Source of the DNA: Thiorhodococcus drewsii AZ1
Lineage (GTDB): Bacteria; Pseudomonadota; Gammaproteobacteria; Chromatiales; Chromatiaceae
Assembly (NCBI RefSeq): GCF_000224065.1
Contig: NZ_AFWT01000024.1
Location: forward strand, 1-64,000
Length of the DNA: 64,000 nucleotides
Direction: 5' to 3'
Part shown: positions 18,259 through 27,708 of the stretch, in pieces
Layout: the number at the start of each line of letters is the position of its first letter
Numbering within the stretch: the stretch's first letter is position 1
Made by a program: the position numbers and the translations under genes
The notes under the pieces: model-generated
Database searches by the model: none
Seen by the model: only the letters and a program-made list of their open reading frames with translations
What the model was told of the DNA's origin: nothing

Positions 18259-19476
18259 TCAGGCCATCACCAGCGACATGGCGTGACGCACCTCGTCGAT
18301 GGTCTCACGCGCCACGTCACGGGCCTTCTCGCAGCCCTCGTTGAGGACGCTGCGCACCAGGTCCGGCTGCGCCTCGTATTCGTGGGCACGTTGCTGCATC
18401 GGCAGAAGTTCCGCCAGCACGCCATCGATCACCGGCTGTTTGCATTCCAAACAACCGATTCCGGCCGAGCGACAACCCTCCTGGACCCAGGTACGCACCT
18501 CGTCGTTGGAATAGACCTGATGGAATTGCCACACCGGGCACTTCTCCGGGTCGCCCGGATCGGTACGGCGCACTCGCGCCGGATCGGTCGGCATGGTCCG
18601 CAGCGATTTCTCCACCTCGGCCGGGGAATCGCGCAGGGCGATGGTGTTGGCGTAGGACTTGGACATCTTCTGGCCGTCGAGCCCCGGCATTTTCGACGCC
18701 TTGGTCAACAGCGCCTGGGGTTCGGGCAGAATCACGCGACCGCCCCCCTCCAGATAGCCGAGCAGACGCTCGCGGTCGGCCATGGTGATATTGCCCTGGC
18801 CTTCGAGCAGAGCACGCGCCACAGCCAGCGCCTCCTGATCGCCCTGTTCCTGATAGCGCCGCTTGAGCGAGTCGAACAGCTTGGCGTTCTTCTTACCCAT
18901 CTTCTTCTTGGCCTCTTCGGCCTTGAGCTCGAAGTCGGGTTCGCGACCGTAGACGTGATTGAAGCGCCGTGCCACCTCGCGCGTCAGCTCGACGTGCGCG
19001 ATCTGATCCTCGCCAACCGGAACACGCCCGGCCTTGTAGATGAGGATGTCGGCACTCTGCAGCAACGGATAACCCAGGAAGCCGTAGGTCGAGAGATCGT
19101 GCTCCTTGAGCTTTTCCTGCTGATCTTTGTAAGTCGGCACGCGTTCCAGCCAACCGACGGGGGTGATCATCGACAACAGCAGGTGCAGTTCGGCATGCTC
19201 GGGGACCTGCGATTGGACGAAGAGCGTCGCCGAGCCGGGATTGATGCCGGCCGCCAGCCAATCGATGACCATCTCGCGGATGCTGCCCGGGATGATCGAG
19301 GGATCCTCGTAATGGGTCGTCAGCGCATGCCAATCGGCAACGAAGAAGAAGCACTCGTACTCATGCTGGAGCTCGAGCCAATTCTTCAAAACACCATGAT
19401 AGTGTCCGAGATGCAGACGGCCTGTGGGACGCATGCCGGAGAGCACACGCGAATTTTGAGTAGAAACAGAAGTCAA
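18259..19476 (-). CDS. trpS: Tryptophan-tRNA ligase
   Basis: Class I aminoacyl-tRNA synthetase that charges tRNA-Trp, 405 residues from TTG 19476. The HIGH-like motif is HLGH in RPTGRLHLGHYHGVL and the KMSKS loop is intact in GQKMSKSYANTIAL. TTG is proposed because GAGGA lies 9 bases upstream and it gives the usual short leader before RVLSGMRPTG; ATG at about 19434 would remove residues before the HIGH motif. The protein is longer than the 330-residue enterobacterial form, with an insertion after the Rossmann fold, as in several purple sulfur bacteria and other proteobacteria. It is in the rnm-to-rluB cluster. Confidence 0.92.
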   Translation of the reverse strand: MTSVSTQNSRVLSGMRPTGRLHLGHYHGVLKNWLELQHEYECFFFVADWHALTTHYEDPSIIPGSIREMVIDWLAAGINPGSATLFVQSQVPEHAELHLLLSMITPVGWLERVPTYKDQQEKLKEHDLSTYGFLGYPLLQSADILIYKAGRVPVGEDQIAHVELTREVARRFNHVYGREPDFELKAEEAKKKMGKKNAKLFDSLKRRYQEQGDQEALAVARALLEGQGNITMADRERLLGYLEGGGRVILPEPQALLTKASKMPGLDGQKMSKSYANTIALRDSPAEVEKSLRTMPTDPARVRRTDPGDPEKCPVWQFHQVYSNDEVRTWVQEGCRSAGIGCLECKQPVIDGVLAELLPMQQRAHEYEAQPDLVRSVLNEGCEKARDVARETIDEVRHAMSLVMA

Positions 19477-19541
19477 GGATGGACGTCCTCGCGTCAGACT
19501 GGAAAAAGTTCGGACCCGAACGCATTCAGGCCGAGAAGACT

Positions 19542-20216
19542 TCAGGCAAGAAACAGTTCCTTCACGATCTCTGAGCCCGGCAGCAGATCGATCGCCAGGA
19601 CCGCCAGCGGCATCAAGATCGCCCCCAGCAATCCGGTGGCGAGCAGGGCCAGGAGGACGATGAGCCCAAAGGGCTCGAGTCGCGAGAAATAGTAGGCAAC
19701 CCGAGGAGGCAGGAGTGCGTTCAGTATCCGTCCGCCGTCGAGCGGCAGCAAAGGAAAAAGATTCAGCACCATGAGAAAAACATTGATAAGGACACCGGAG
19801 GCCCCTGTATAGATCAGCGGCAAGGCAATCCACTGACTGAAGGGCATCAGCAGCAGTCCGAGCTGGATCGCCAGCCCCCAGGCCAACCCCATCAGCAGAT
19901 TCGCCCCTGGGCCGGCAACCGCAACCAGCGCCATATCCCGGCGCGGATGGCCGAGATTGCGCCAATTGACCGGGACCGGCTTGGCCCAGCCAAAGAGGAA
20001 ACCGGCGAGCAGGAAGGTGACCGTCGGCACCAGAATGGTCCCGACCGGATCCACATGACGCAACGGATTGAAGGTGACGCGCCCGAGCATGAAGGCCGTG
20101 CGATCGCCCAGGCGATTGGCGACCCAGCCGTGTGCCGCCTCATGCACCGTGATGGCAAAGAGGACGGGGACGGCGAGCACAGCCAGAAGCTGCAAATGGT
20201 TGAGTGCGTTCATCAT
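19542..20216 (-). CDS. Site-2 protease family (M50) membrane metalloprotease
   Basis: A 224-residue membrane protein with about six hydrophobic segments. The zinc-binding HExxH is HEAAH (around residues 25-29) and the third ligand motif is LFPLLPLDGGRIL. The family cleaves membrane-embedded substrates; no substrate is known for this short bacterial group. ATG 20216 and ATG 20213 are adjacent, and ATGATGA overlaps the stop of yciO, so the two genes are translationally coupled. This M50 gene between yciO and trpS is a conserved arrangement in gammaproteobacteria. Confidence 0.9.
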   Translation of the reverse strand: MMNALNHLQLLAVLAVPVLFAITVHEAAHGWVANRLGDRTAFMLGRVTFNPLRHVDPVGTILVPTVTFLLAGFLFGWAKPVPVNWRNLGHPRRDMALVAVAGPGANLLMGLAWGLAIQLGLLLMPFSQWIALPLIYTGASGVLINVFLMVLNLFPLLPLDGGRILNALLPPRVAYYFSRLEPFGLIVLLALLATGLLGAILMPLAVLAIDLLPGSEIVKELFLA

Positions 20217-20836
20217 TCCTCGATAAGACTAGCATCGCCCTTGCCGCGGCGAATCAATGCGGGCGGATCGGAGATCATATCGATCACGGTGGTCGGCTCC
20301 AGGCCGCAGAAACCGCCGTCGATCACCAACTCCAGATGCTTGTCCAGGATCTCGCGCATATCATAGGGATCCGTCATCGGCAGCTCGTCATCCGGCAAGA
20401 TCAGGGTGGTGCTCAAAATCGGCTGATCCAGTTCGCTCAGGAGCGCGCGGCAGATCGGGTTGTCCGGCACCCGCAGACCGATCGCCTTGCGCTTGGGATG
20501 CTGCAGACGGCGCGGCACCTGCTTGGTCGCCTCGTGGATGAAGGTATAGGGTCCAGGCGTGAGCGTCTTCAGTAGCCGAAACGCCTGATTGTCGACCTTG
20601 GCATAGGTGGTGATCTCTGAGAGGTCTCGGCACACCAGGGTGAAATAATGCTTGTCGTCGACCCGGCGGATACGCCGGATACGCTCCATCGCCGATTTCT
20701 CCCCGATCTGGCAGCCCAGCGCGTAGGAGGAGTCGGTTGGGTAGACGATGACGCCACCCTCCAAGAGGATTTCGACCGCGCGACGGATCAGCCGGGGCTG
20801 CGGATTCTCGGGATGAATCTGAAAGAATTGGGCCAT
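20213..20836 (-). CDS. yciO: YciO/Sua5/YrdC family protein
   Basis: A 207-residue single-domain member of the Sua5-YciO-YrdC family. The family fold binds ATP, threonine and RNA; the true Sua5/TsaC members make threonylcarbamoyl-AMP for the t6A modification of tRNA, while YciO paralogues are of less certain role. Motifs seen are GGVIVYPTDSSYALGC near the N-terminus, KRIRRI-like MERIRRIRRVDDKHYFTLVC, PGPYTFI, and KAIGLRVPDNPI. The end overlaps the start of the M50 protease gene, and it lies 21 bases downstream of rnm. Confidence 0.9.
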   Translation of the reverse strand: MAQFFQIHPENPQPRLIRRAVEILLEGGVIVYPTDSSYALGCQIGEKSAMERIRRIRRVDDKHYFTLVCRDLSEITTYAKVDNQAFRLLKTLTPGPYTFIHEATKQVPRRLQHPKRKAIGLRVPDNPICRALLSELDQPILSTTLILPDDELPMTDPYDMREILDKHLELVIDGGFCGLEPTTVIDMISDPPALIRRGKGDASLIEE

Positions 20837-20857
20837 GGGTTGACGTGAAGTAAAGGG

Positions 20858-21733
20858 TCAGACAGCAGCGGTCCGATGGGCGGCGATCTCATTCACCATC
20901 TCGGGCCAGTCATGCCAGATGGGGGTGCAGCCCTCGGGAAGCGACGGCAAGCGCCCCAGTTCGAGCCAGGGATAGATGGGCCCGTGATAGTCCGAGCCCG
21001 CCGAGGCGAGCAGACGCTGCTCGCGGGCATGTCGAGCAAAGGTGAAGGCATCGTCGCGCGAATGACTGCCGGTGACCACCTCGACCCCGACACCGCCGTG
21101 CTCACGGAACTCGCCGAGCAGACGCTGCACCCGAGTCCGGGTCATACCATAGCGCGCAGGATGGGCGACAACCGCCTGTCCACCCGCCTCGCGAATCCAA
21201 CCGACTGTGGCCTCCAAACTGGCCCAGCGACCCGCCACATATCCGGGCTTGCCCGTGGTGAGAAAGTGCTTGAAGACATCGGCCGTGTCTTTAGCGAGAC
21301 GGCGATCGACCAAAAACCGGGCGAAATGGGTGCGACCGATCAGAGTCCCGTTCGACAGCGCCCGAGCCCCTTCGTAAGCGCCTTCAATGCCCTGCTTGGC
21401 AAGGCGGCGTCCGATCTCTTCGGCACGCCAGCTACGGTATTCGAGCAAACCCGCAAGGCCCTGCTGCAAAGCGGCATTCTCCGGATCGACACCCAATCCC
21501 ACGACATGGATGGTCCGTTCGCCCCAGGTCACTGAGATCTCGACCCCCGATACGAGCACGATCCCTTGGGCGTTCGCCTCACGGCGCGCCTCCTCGAGAC
21601 CGGCCGTGGTGTCGTGATCGGTGAGCGCCAAAACCCTCACGCCAGCCGAGGCCGCGCGCGCCACGAGATCCGTCGGCGACAGAGTGCCGTCGGAAGCGGT
21701 GGAATGGGTATGTAGATCGGGAATCGCGGTCAT
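20858..21733 (-). CDS. rnm: PHP-domain phosphoesterase, RNase AM (TrpH/YciV)
   Basis: A 291-residue polymerase-and-histidinol-phosphatase domain protein. The metal-binding motifs are DLHTHSTASDG at the N-terminus, TDHD, a Glu in GVEIS, HPARY, and SDYH near the C-terminus. E. coli RNase AM removes nucleotides from the 5' ends of rRNA and other RNAs and also hydrolyses 3',5'-bisphosphonucleotides. It is the first gene of the minus-strand cluster running to rluB and is divergent from the gene at 21887. Confidence 0.9.
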   Translation of the reverse strand: MTAIPDLHTHSTASDGTLSPTDLVARAASAGVRVLALTDHDTTAGLEEARREANAQGIVLVSGVEISVTWGERTIHVVGLGVDPENAALQQGLAGLLEYRSWRAEEIGRRLAKQGIEGAYEGARALSNGTLIGRTHFARFLVDRRLAKDTADVFKHFLTTGKPGYVAGRWASLEATVGWIREAGGQAVVAHPARYGMTRTRVQRLLGEFREHGGVGVEVVTGSHSRDDAFTFARHAREQRLLASAGSDYHGPIYPWLELGRLPSLPEGCTPIWHDWPEMVNEIAAHRTAAV

Positions 21734-21830
21734 CGGGATAGTTTAACTGAAGGCGCGGCATCGCGTGATGCTGATAAGCAAGACGAAGACCAATCTGGTT
21801 GCTATCCTTCCAAGATGCAAGGTCCGAGAG

Positions 21831-21846
21831 GCACCATTAGGGTGCG
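21831..21846. promoter_or_regulatory. GCACC-N5-GGTGC palindrome, NtrC-like
   Basis: GCACC (21831-21835) and GGTGC (21841-21845) are perfect inverted half-sites with a 5-base spacer, the same geometry as NtrC sites. It lies in the 153-base divergent region between rnm and the unknown gene, about 42 bases before the latter. No sigma-54 promoter was found beside it, so a chance match is possible. Confidence 0.25.
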
Positions 21847-21886
21847 CGACTCGCCCGCCGAGTTCATCGAGGGATGACCGACCGCT

Positions 21887-22618
21887 ATGCTGCCACCAAT
21901 CGATATCAGTTACATCGCAGACCAAATATCCGAACAGGGCGAGGAGATCCAGCGCCTCTTCGAGGAGACCTCCCCCCAACCTGAACCGACCCCACAGGTC
22001 CTTCTCAACGGACTCGACCGATTGCTCGATATCCTGCGGACCGGGGAACGGCCCACACCAACCGCCTCGGCGCAGGCGCTAAGGACACTCACCGGCTCGG
22101 AGCCGGAGGCGCTGCTCGATCATGGTCTCGATCTGCTCCATGATCTGTCAGACCTCGCCAGACGACTGGGGCTACCGCAATCGGTGCGCGCGCTCGACCA
22201 ACTCGCCCTAACCTTCAGCTGCTGGATGATTCGGCACGGCACCGAACTCATTCGTCCCGAACCCGCGATCAATGCCGCTGCCATTCTCGCCAATCAAGCG
22301 AAGGATCCGGAGGAACTGACCGAGCTGTTCGGCCTCATGACCGAACTCATGGAGGGGGTGGGTCCTGATCCCGAGCCAGCCACGACACAGCCGTGGCGCA
22401 TCCTCATCCTCAACCGCGCCATCGTCGCCACCCGCAGCTATCAACCCGCCCTGATGGAGACGGCCTTCGATGACGTCGTCGAGCATCTTGGCGACGAGGC
22501 ACCCGACTTCTTCCGCGAGGGCATGGGGCAGATGGAGGCGCTGGACTACCCCGACCAGATTCGACAGGTCATGCAGCACTATTTCGAACGCTGTTGCAGC
22601 AGACAGCGGCTGCACTGA
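21887..22618 (+). CDS. Hypothetical helical protein
   Basis: A 243-residue soluble protein that I cannot assign. It is predicted to be almost entirely alpha-helical and acidic: ISYIADQISEQGEEIQRLFE at the start, then heptad-like leucine patterns (LLDHGLDLLHDLSDLARRLG) and a C-terminal region FDDVVEHLGDEAPDFFREGM followed by a Cys-Cys pair. There is no signal peptide or membrane segment. It is transcribed alone, divergently from rnm. Start ATG 21887 has GAGGGATGA upstream. Coding potential is supported by its length and composition similar to neighbours. Confidence 0.75.
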   Translation: MLPPIDISYIADQISEQGEEIQRLFEETSPQPEPTPQVLLNGLDRLLDILRTGERPTPTASAQALRTLTGSEPEALLDHGLDLLHDLSDLARRLGLPQSVRALDQLALTFSCWMIRHGTELIRPEPAINAAAILANQAKDPEELTELFGLMTELMEGVGPDPEPATTQPWRILILNRAIVATRSYQPALMETAFDDVVEHLGDEAPDFFREGMGQMEALDYPDQIRQVMQHYFERCCSRQRLH

Positions 22619-22712
22619 GCGACTCTACACCGATAGGCCCCGAGCGCCTGACGGATTCAACTCCGCTGCCAGGTCAGCGACTGGCCAAGCATTCAGATGG
22701 CCCGCTCAGTGC
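22612..22712. repeat. Distant 10-bp inverted repeat in the gap before exbB
   Basis: GCACTGAGCG (22612-22621, containing the stop of the preceding gene) and CGCTCAGTGC (22703-22712) are perfect complements 81 bases apart. The 331-base stretch 22619-22949 holds no gene I can support, no Fur-like box and no clear promoter. Confidence 0.4.
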
Positions 22713-22949
22713 GGCGCGGACGCTCCTTGCCTGCCCCTGAACCATCGACCGTGCATCAGACACGCACAGACCCACCTCAAGAACACGTCGACACGGCATG
22801 GAGTCGATGCGACCCAGATTGAAGCGGATCGGGTAGAGTGCATACTGCAGGGGGTGCGGGACAGGGATCGACGCGTCCGGGAATGCCCATAAAGTGGCCG
22901 GATTCATAACAAACAAGACACGAACGGCATCGACCGAGGAGAGATTCGC

Positions 22950-23375
22950 GTGGAGTTCCTGAAGTCCAATCTGGACCTGGGGGTGATGGGCCTACTGGGG
23001 TTGATGAGTTTCGTCATGATCGCATTCGTCATCGAACGATTTCTCTATTTCGCCCGTGTGGACCTGGCCGCATTCGAGGACGCGGAGGATCTGGAACTGG
23101 CACTCACTCGCAACCTCACCACCATCGCCACCATCGGAGCCAACGCACCCTATATCGGACTGCTCGGAACCGTGCTGGGCATTCTCATCGCCTTCTACGA
23201 TATCGGTCGCGCGGGCGAGATCGAAACTGCAGCCATGATGATGGGACTAGCCCTGGCGCTCAAGGCCACCGCACTGGGCCTGGTCGTCGCCATTCCATCG
23301 CTCGTCTTCTACAACGCACTGCTGCGCCGAACCGAATCGCTCAAGGCGCGCTGGCGCCGGGTGAAGCGCCCATGA
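22950..23375 (+). CDS. exbB: ExbB-type proton channel subunit of a TonB system
   Basis: A 141-residue MotA/TolQ/ExbB family protein, the short ExbB2 type. TM1 is near residues 12-34; TM2 is NAPYIGLLGTVLGILIAFYD and TM3 is ALKATALGLVVAIPSLVFYN, which contain the family's conserved Thr and Gly residues. With ExbD it uses the proton gradient to energise TonB in the inner membrane. Start GTG 22950 is preceded by a strong ribosome-binding site GAGGAGAG six bases upstream. Its last codons overlap the ATG of exbD (ATGA). Confidence 0.92.
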   Translation: MEFLKSNLDLGVMGLLGLMSFVMIAFVIERFLYFARVDLAAFEDAEDLELALTRNLTTIATIGANAPYIGLLGTVLGILIAFYDIGRAGEIETAAMMMGLALALKATALGLVVAIPSLVFYNALLRRTESLKARWRRVKRP

Positions 23376-23742
23376 AACGCATCGATCAGATCAATGTCCT
23401 GCCATTCATCGACATCATGCTGGTGCTGCTCGCCATCGTGCTGACGACGGCCACCTTCATCAGCGATGGGCGCATGGAGATCCGACTGCCCACATCGACG
23501 AACCCGGCCGACGCGCCTCCACCACACTCCGTCGAGATCGCGATCGACGCCGACGGCGCCTTTTATCTGGATGCGGAGCCCGTCACCGAGGAGCGGCTCG
23601 CCACGGCGCTAGACGGGCTGGAAACATCGACCCCCATCGTTCTGCGCGTCGACGCGGCCACCCGTTTCGAGCGCTTCGTCGCCGTCGTCGATCAGCTCAA
23701 GACCCGCAAGCTGGAGCGCCTGACCATCCTGACCCGCAAGTC

Positions 23743-23746
<4 letters not shown>
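23372..23746 (+). CDS. exbD: ExbD-type TonB-system subunit
   Basis: A 124-residue ExbD/TolR family protein: a short cytoplasmic N-terminus, one membrane helix containing the essential aspartate (INVLPFIDIMLVLLAIVLTT, Asp near residue 12), and a periplasmic domain. It partners ExbB as the proton-conducting stator of the TonB motor. Both ends overlap neighbouring genes (ATGA with exbB, and ATGA with tonB), so the three proteins are likely made in coupled amounts. Confidence 0.93.
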
Positions 23747-24693
<947 letters not shown>

Positions 24694-24801
24694 GATCGCA
24701 CCGACGCGAACGACCGGCGCACCAAAATGCACCGACACGAAGGACCTTGAGTATCATTTGGTTTAGCATCCGCTGAAATTCTTAATAACGAGGACACGAA
24801 T

Positions 24802-25584
24802 ATGGCATCACTCGACCTTGAACATCTGCGCCCACTGCAGGATCAACTCGCCAATCATGCGATCTACGGGGCGATCGAGCGCGTTGAGGACCTGCGAATC
24901 TTCATGCACCATCATGTCTTCTCGGTCTGGGACTTTATGTCCCTAATCAAATACCTCCAATCCTCCATCGCCCCGGTCCGGGTACCCTGGATACCGACCG
25001 AGGATCCCGACCTGCGATATTTCATCAATCAACTGGTACTGGAGGAGGAGTCGGATGCCATCCCGCTTCCCGACGGCGAACTCCATTACGCCAGCCATTT
25101 CGAGTTCTACTGCCAGGCCATGCGTGAGATTGGCGCGGATGCGGAGATGCCGCGACGCTTTCTCGACGAGGTCGCCGCACAGGGCGTGGACAAGGCGCTC
25201 TATTCGGATCAGGTCCCTAGCCCGGCGCGCTACTTCAGCGAAACGACATTCGGCTTCATCCGCGCGGACAAGCCGCATATGGCGGCGGCTGCGCTCGCGC
25301 TCGGGCGCGAGAATCTGATCCCGGAGATGTTTCGACGTTTCCTGGAACGCATGGGGATCACCCCCGAACAGGCCCCAACCTTCCATGCCTATCTGAACCG
25401 ACACATCCATCTGGACCAGGACTTCCACGGCCCTCTGTCGATGAAGCTGCTGGAACGACTCTGTGCCGACGACCCCGAGCGCATCGAAGAGGCGGAAACG
25501 GCGGCGGAAGAGGCGATCTGCGCCCGTATCCGCTTCTGGGACGGGGTACTGGAGTCGATCGCGTCGTCACATCGCCCCGAATAA
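24802..25584 (+). CDS. DUF3050 domain protein (haem-oxygenase-like fold)
   Basis: A 260-residue protein matching the DUF3050 pattern, notably LRIFMHHHVFSVWDFMSLIKYLQ in two adjoining blocks near residues 35-58, EEESDAIPLP, HFEFYCQAM and HIHLDQDFHGPLSM. The family is related in fold to haem oxygenase and TenA-type proteins with conserved His and Glu residues that could bind a di-metal centre; the reaction is unknown. The ribosome-binding site GAGGA is 9 bases before the ATG. It lies 108 bases after tonB and may be separately transcribed. Confidence 0.85.
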   Translation: MASLDLEHLRPLQDQLANHAIYGAIERVEDLRIFMHHHVFSVWDFMSLIKYLQSSIAPVRVPWIPTEDPDLRYFINQLVLEEESDAIPLPDGELHYASHFEFYCQAMREIGADAEMPRRFLDEVAAQGVDKALYSDQVPSPARYFSETTFGFIRADKPHMAAAALALGRENLIPEMFRRFLERMGITPEQAPTFHAYLNRHIHLDQDFHGPLSMKLLERLCADDPERIEEAETAAEEAICARIRFWDGVLESIASSHRPE

Positions 25585-25662
25585 CCAACCGACTTGACAT
25601 GTTTTTTCTCGCCCCAAGTTGTTTTGCACACGGAAATCGAACAACCGATGAGGCGAGAAGAC

Positions 25663-25965
25663 ATGAACGCAGAGCTAGCCGTACCCCTGGACAATGAAGG
25701 ATTTCTGCTCGATCGCGACGACTGGAGCGAGGAGGTCGCGATCGAGCTCGCCAAGGCCGACGACTTCGAGATGACCGATCAGGTGATGACCTTCATCCGC
25801 GAAGCACGTTCCATGTACGAGGAGAATGGGGTGGTTCCGCCCATTCGCATCTTCGCCAAGAAGCAGAAGGTCTCCACCAAAGATCTCTACGACATCTTCA
25901 AGAAAGGCCCCATGAAGCTGATCTGCAAATGGGGCGGCCTACCGAAACCGACCGGCTGCGTTTAG
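25663..25965 (+). CDS. DsrC/TusE family sulfur-trafficking protein with both conserved cysteines
   Basis: A 100-residue DsrC-family protein. The C-terminal arm KWGGLPKPTGCV carries the penultimate Cys99 and, eleven residues earlier, Cys88 in LICKW, so the C-x10-C arrangement of true DsrC proteins is present, unlike TusE, which usually lacks the second Cys. Family members carry a persulfide or trisulfide between enzymes in sulfur oxidation or reduction. No dsr or tus genes are nearby, so this is a stand-alone paralogue. ATG 25663 is chosen to give the family-typical start (GFLLDRDDWSEEVA soon after); ATG 25648 is an alternative. It converges with amt, leaving 2 bases between the stops. Confidence 0.9.
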   Translation: MNAELAVPLDNEGFLLDRDDWSEEVAIELAKADDFEMTDQVMTFIREARSMYEENGVVPPIRIFAKKQKVSTKDLYDIFKKGPMKLICKWGGLPKPTGCV

Positions 25966-25967
25966 GA

Positions 25968-27179
25968 TCAGACCTCGCCGCGATTGTAGTCGGGCTGCGC
26001 GGTGATCTTGTGGATGCTGAGATCGGCGCCGTTGTACTCCTCCTCCTCGCTCAGACGCATCCCGATCAGCATCTTGATAAGGCCATAGACCAACCCGCCA
26101 CCGACGAAGGCCAAAACGACGCCGATCAGACTACCGGCGAGCTGAGCAAGGAAGCTCACGCCACCGACACCGCCGAGCGCCTTCAACCCGAAAATGCCTG
26201 CGGCGATGCCCCCCCAAAGCCCACAGAGACCGTGCAGCGGCCAAACGCCCAGCACGTCATCGATACGCCATTTGTTCTGAGTCAAGGTGAAGGCGTAGAC
26301 GAAGAGCCCGCCCGCGATCGCTCCGGTAATCAAGGCGCCGATCGGATGCATCAGATCCGAGCCCGCGCACACGGCCACCAGACCGGCAAGCGGTCCGTTA
26401 TGCAGGAAGCCGGGGTCGTTCTTGCCGGCAACCATCGCCGCCAGAATTCCGCCCACCATAGCCATCAACGAATTGACCGCCACCAGGCCATTGACGGCCC
26501 CAACGGTCTGCGCCGACATCACGTTGAATCCGAACCAGCCCACGGTTAGGGTCCAGGCGCCGAGCGACAGAAAGGGAATGGAGGACGGCGGATGGGCCAT
26601 GATGCTGCCATCCTTGCGGTAGCGCCCAATCCGTGGCCCAAGCAGGAGCACAGCGGCAAGCGCGATCCAACCACCGACGGCATGCACCACCACCGAGCCG
26701 GCGAAATCATGGAAAGGGGCGCCGAACAATCGCTCGATCATTGCCTGCATCCCCAGATTACCGTTCCAGGTCATGCCCTCGAACAGCGGATAGAGGAAAC
26801 CGACGATCAGAAAGGACGCGAGCAATTGGGGATAGAAGCGCGCACGCTCCGCGATCCCGCCCGAGATGATCGCCGGAATGGCCGCCGCGAAGGTCAACAG
26901 GAAGAAGAACTTCACCAGCGCGTAGCCACTCTTATCCTGCAGTGCAGCCGCGCCCGAAAAGAAGTCGACCCCGTACGCCAAGCTATATCCGACGAAAAAA
27001 TAGGCGATGGTCGAGATCGCGAAGTCGCTCATGATTTTCGAGAGCGCGTTGACCTGATTTTTAGCCCGAACCGTCCCGACCTCAAGGAACGCAAACCCAG
27101 CGTGCATAGCCAGCACCATCACGGCGCCGACCAGAATGAACAAGACGTCTGTACCTGCCTGCAGTGACTCCATCGACAA
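25968..27179 (-). CDS. amt: Ammonium transporter
   Basis: An Amt/MEP/Rh family inner-membrane channel of 403 residues with eleven hydrophobic segments. It begins directly with TM1 (LFILVGAVMVLAMHAGFAFLE), without a cleavable leader. Conserved blocks include GTVRAKNQVN, FAGSVVVHAVGGW with the first pore His, and the second pore His in WPLHGLCGLWGGIAAGIFG. No glnK/glnB gene adjoins, which is unusual because the regulatory PII gene commonly accompanies amt. Transcription is predicted from a sigma-54 promoter at 27211-27228 with an NtrC-like site further upstream. Confidence 0.95.
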   Translation of the reverse strand: MSMESLQAGTDVLFILVGAVMVLAMHAGFAFLEVGTVRAKNQVNALSKIMSDFAISTIAYFFVGYSLAYGVDFFSGAAALQDKSGYALVKFFFLLTFAAAIPAIISGGIAERARFYPQLLASFLIVGFLYPLFEGMTWNGNLGMQAMIERLFGAPFHDFAGSVVVHAVGGWIALAAVLLLGPRIGRYRKDGSIMAHPPSSIPFLSLGAWTLTVGWFGFNVMSAQTVGAVNGLVAVNSLMAMVGGILAAMVAGKNDPGFLHNGPLAGLVAVCAGSDLMHPIGALITGAIAGGLFVYAFTLTQNKWRIDDVLGVWPLHGLCGLWGGIAAGIFGLKALGGVGGVSFLAQLAGSLIGVVLAFVGGGLVYGLIKMLIGMRLSEEEEYNGADLSIHKITAQPDYNRGEV

Positions 27180-27210
27180 CTCTCATGCGAACAATTTTGG
27201 TGCATGCCAT

Positions 27211-27228
27211 AAGCAGGTATCAGGCCAA
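27211..27228 (-). promoter_or_regulatory. Sigma-54 promoter of amt
   Basis: On the minus strand TTGGCCTGATACCTGCTT matches the -24/-12 consensus (YTGGCACG-N4-TTGCW), with GG and GC exactly ten bases apart. It predicts a transcript start near 27201 and a leader of about 21 bases before the amt ATG, with GAGAG as ribosome-binding site. Confidence 0.75.
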
Positions 27229-27284
27229 TTATCATTGGGGATCGAGACATCCATGCTCCGAAACCTGACACGACACCTCATGTA

Positions 27285-27301
27285 TGCACCAAACAGGTGA
27301 A
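27285..27301 (-). promoter_or_regulatory. NtrC-like binding site upstream of amt
   Basis: On the minus strand TTCACC-N5-GGTGCA differs from the palindromic NtrC consensus TGCACC-N5-GGTGCA at one base. It lies about 70 bases upstream of the predicted -24 element, a usual enhancer position. A second half-site (TGCACCAAAA on the minus strand, 27195-27204) lies near the predicted transcript start. Confidence 0.65.
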
Positions 27302-27708
27302 AACCGTCCCTAGCGATTAATGAGTTGGGCGCTATTCGGTCTGCAGTGACGGGCCATGACTCGATGACTTCCGGCCCCTGACCGCACGACTCCAAAGCAC
27401 CACTATTGCGACTCAGGCACCAACAAGAGGCACCATCATGGATCACGAAGCATCAAACGCGCACCATTATCAGTCACGACAGGCTGCAAATCGGGATGCC
27501 ACTCGAACGACAACAGGCGGGTTTCGGTCTCCCACGGGATGACGAGGACCGCATCACAGATTCAGAATAAATACAGCAAGAACATGGAAATCTGCGAATA
27601 ATCCGACACGGCCATCGCTGAACGGCCAGCGGACGTCGATCGATCGGCGGACTCCAAACCCACCTTAGATTCAAGGAGACGTTGCCCGAGGGCGATGATG
27701 CAAACACT
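27302..27708. other. Non-coding stretch between amt enhancer region and the chemoreceptor gene
   Basis: About 400 bases without a supportable gene. Short open frames on the minus strand have no family features or ribosome-binding sites. No sigma-28 chemotaxis promoter was recognised. AAGGAG at 27673-27678 is the only good ribosome-binding signal. Confidence 0.5.

Noticed and set aside
18127-19692. 521-codon open frame on the plus strand
   Set aside because: It lies antisense to trpS, whose HIGH and KMSKS motifs are intact. The frame is a by-product of high GC and has no domain or ribosome-binding site.
25594-25622. Sigma-70 promoter TTGACA before the DsrC-family gene
   Set aside because: The -35 hexamer is perfect, but no acceptable -10 hexamer is found at 16-18 bases.
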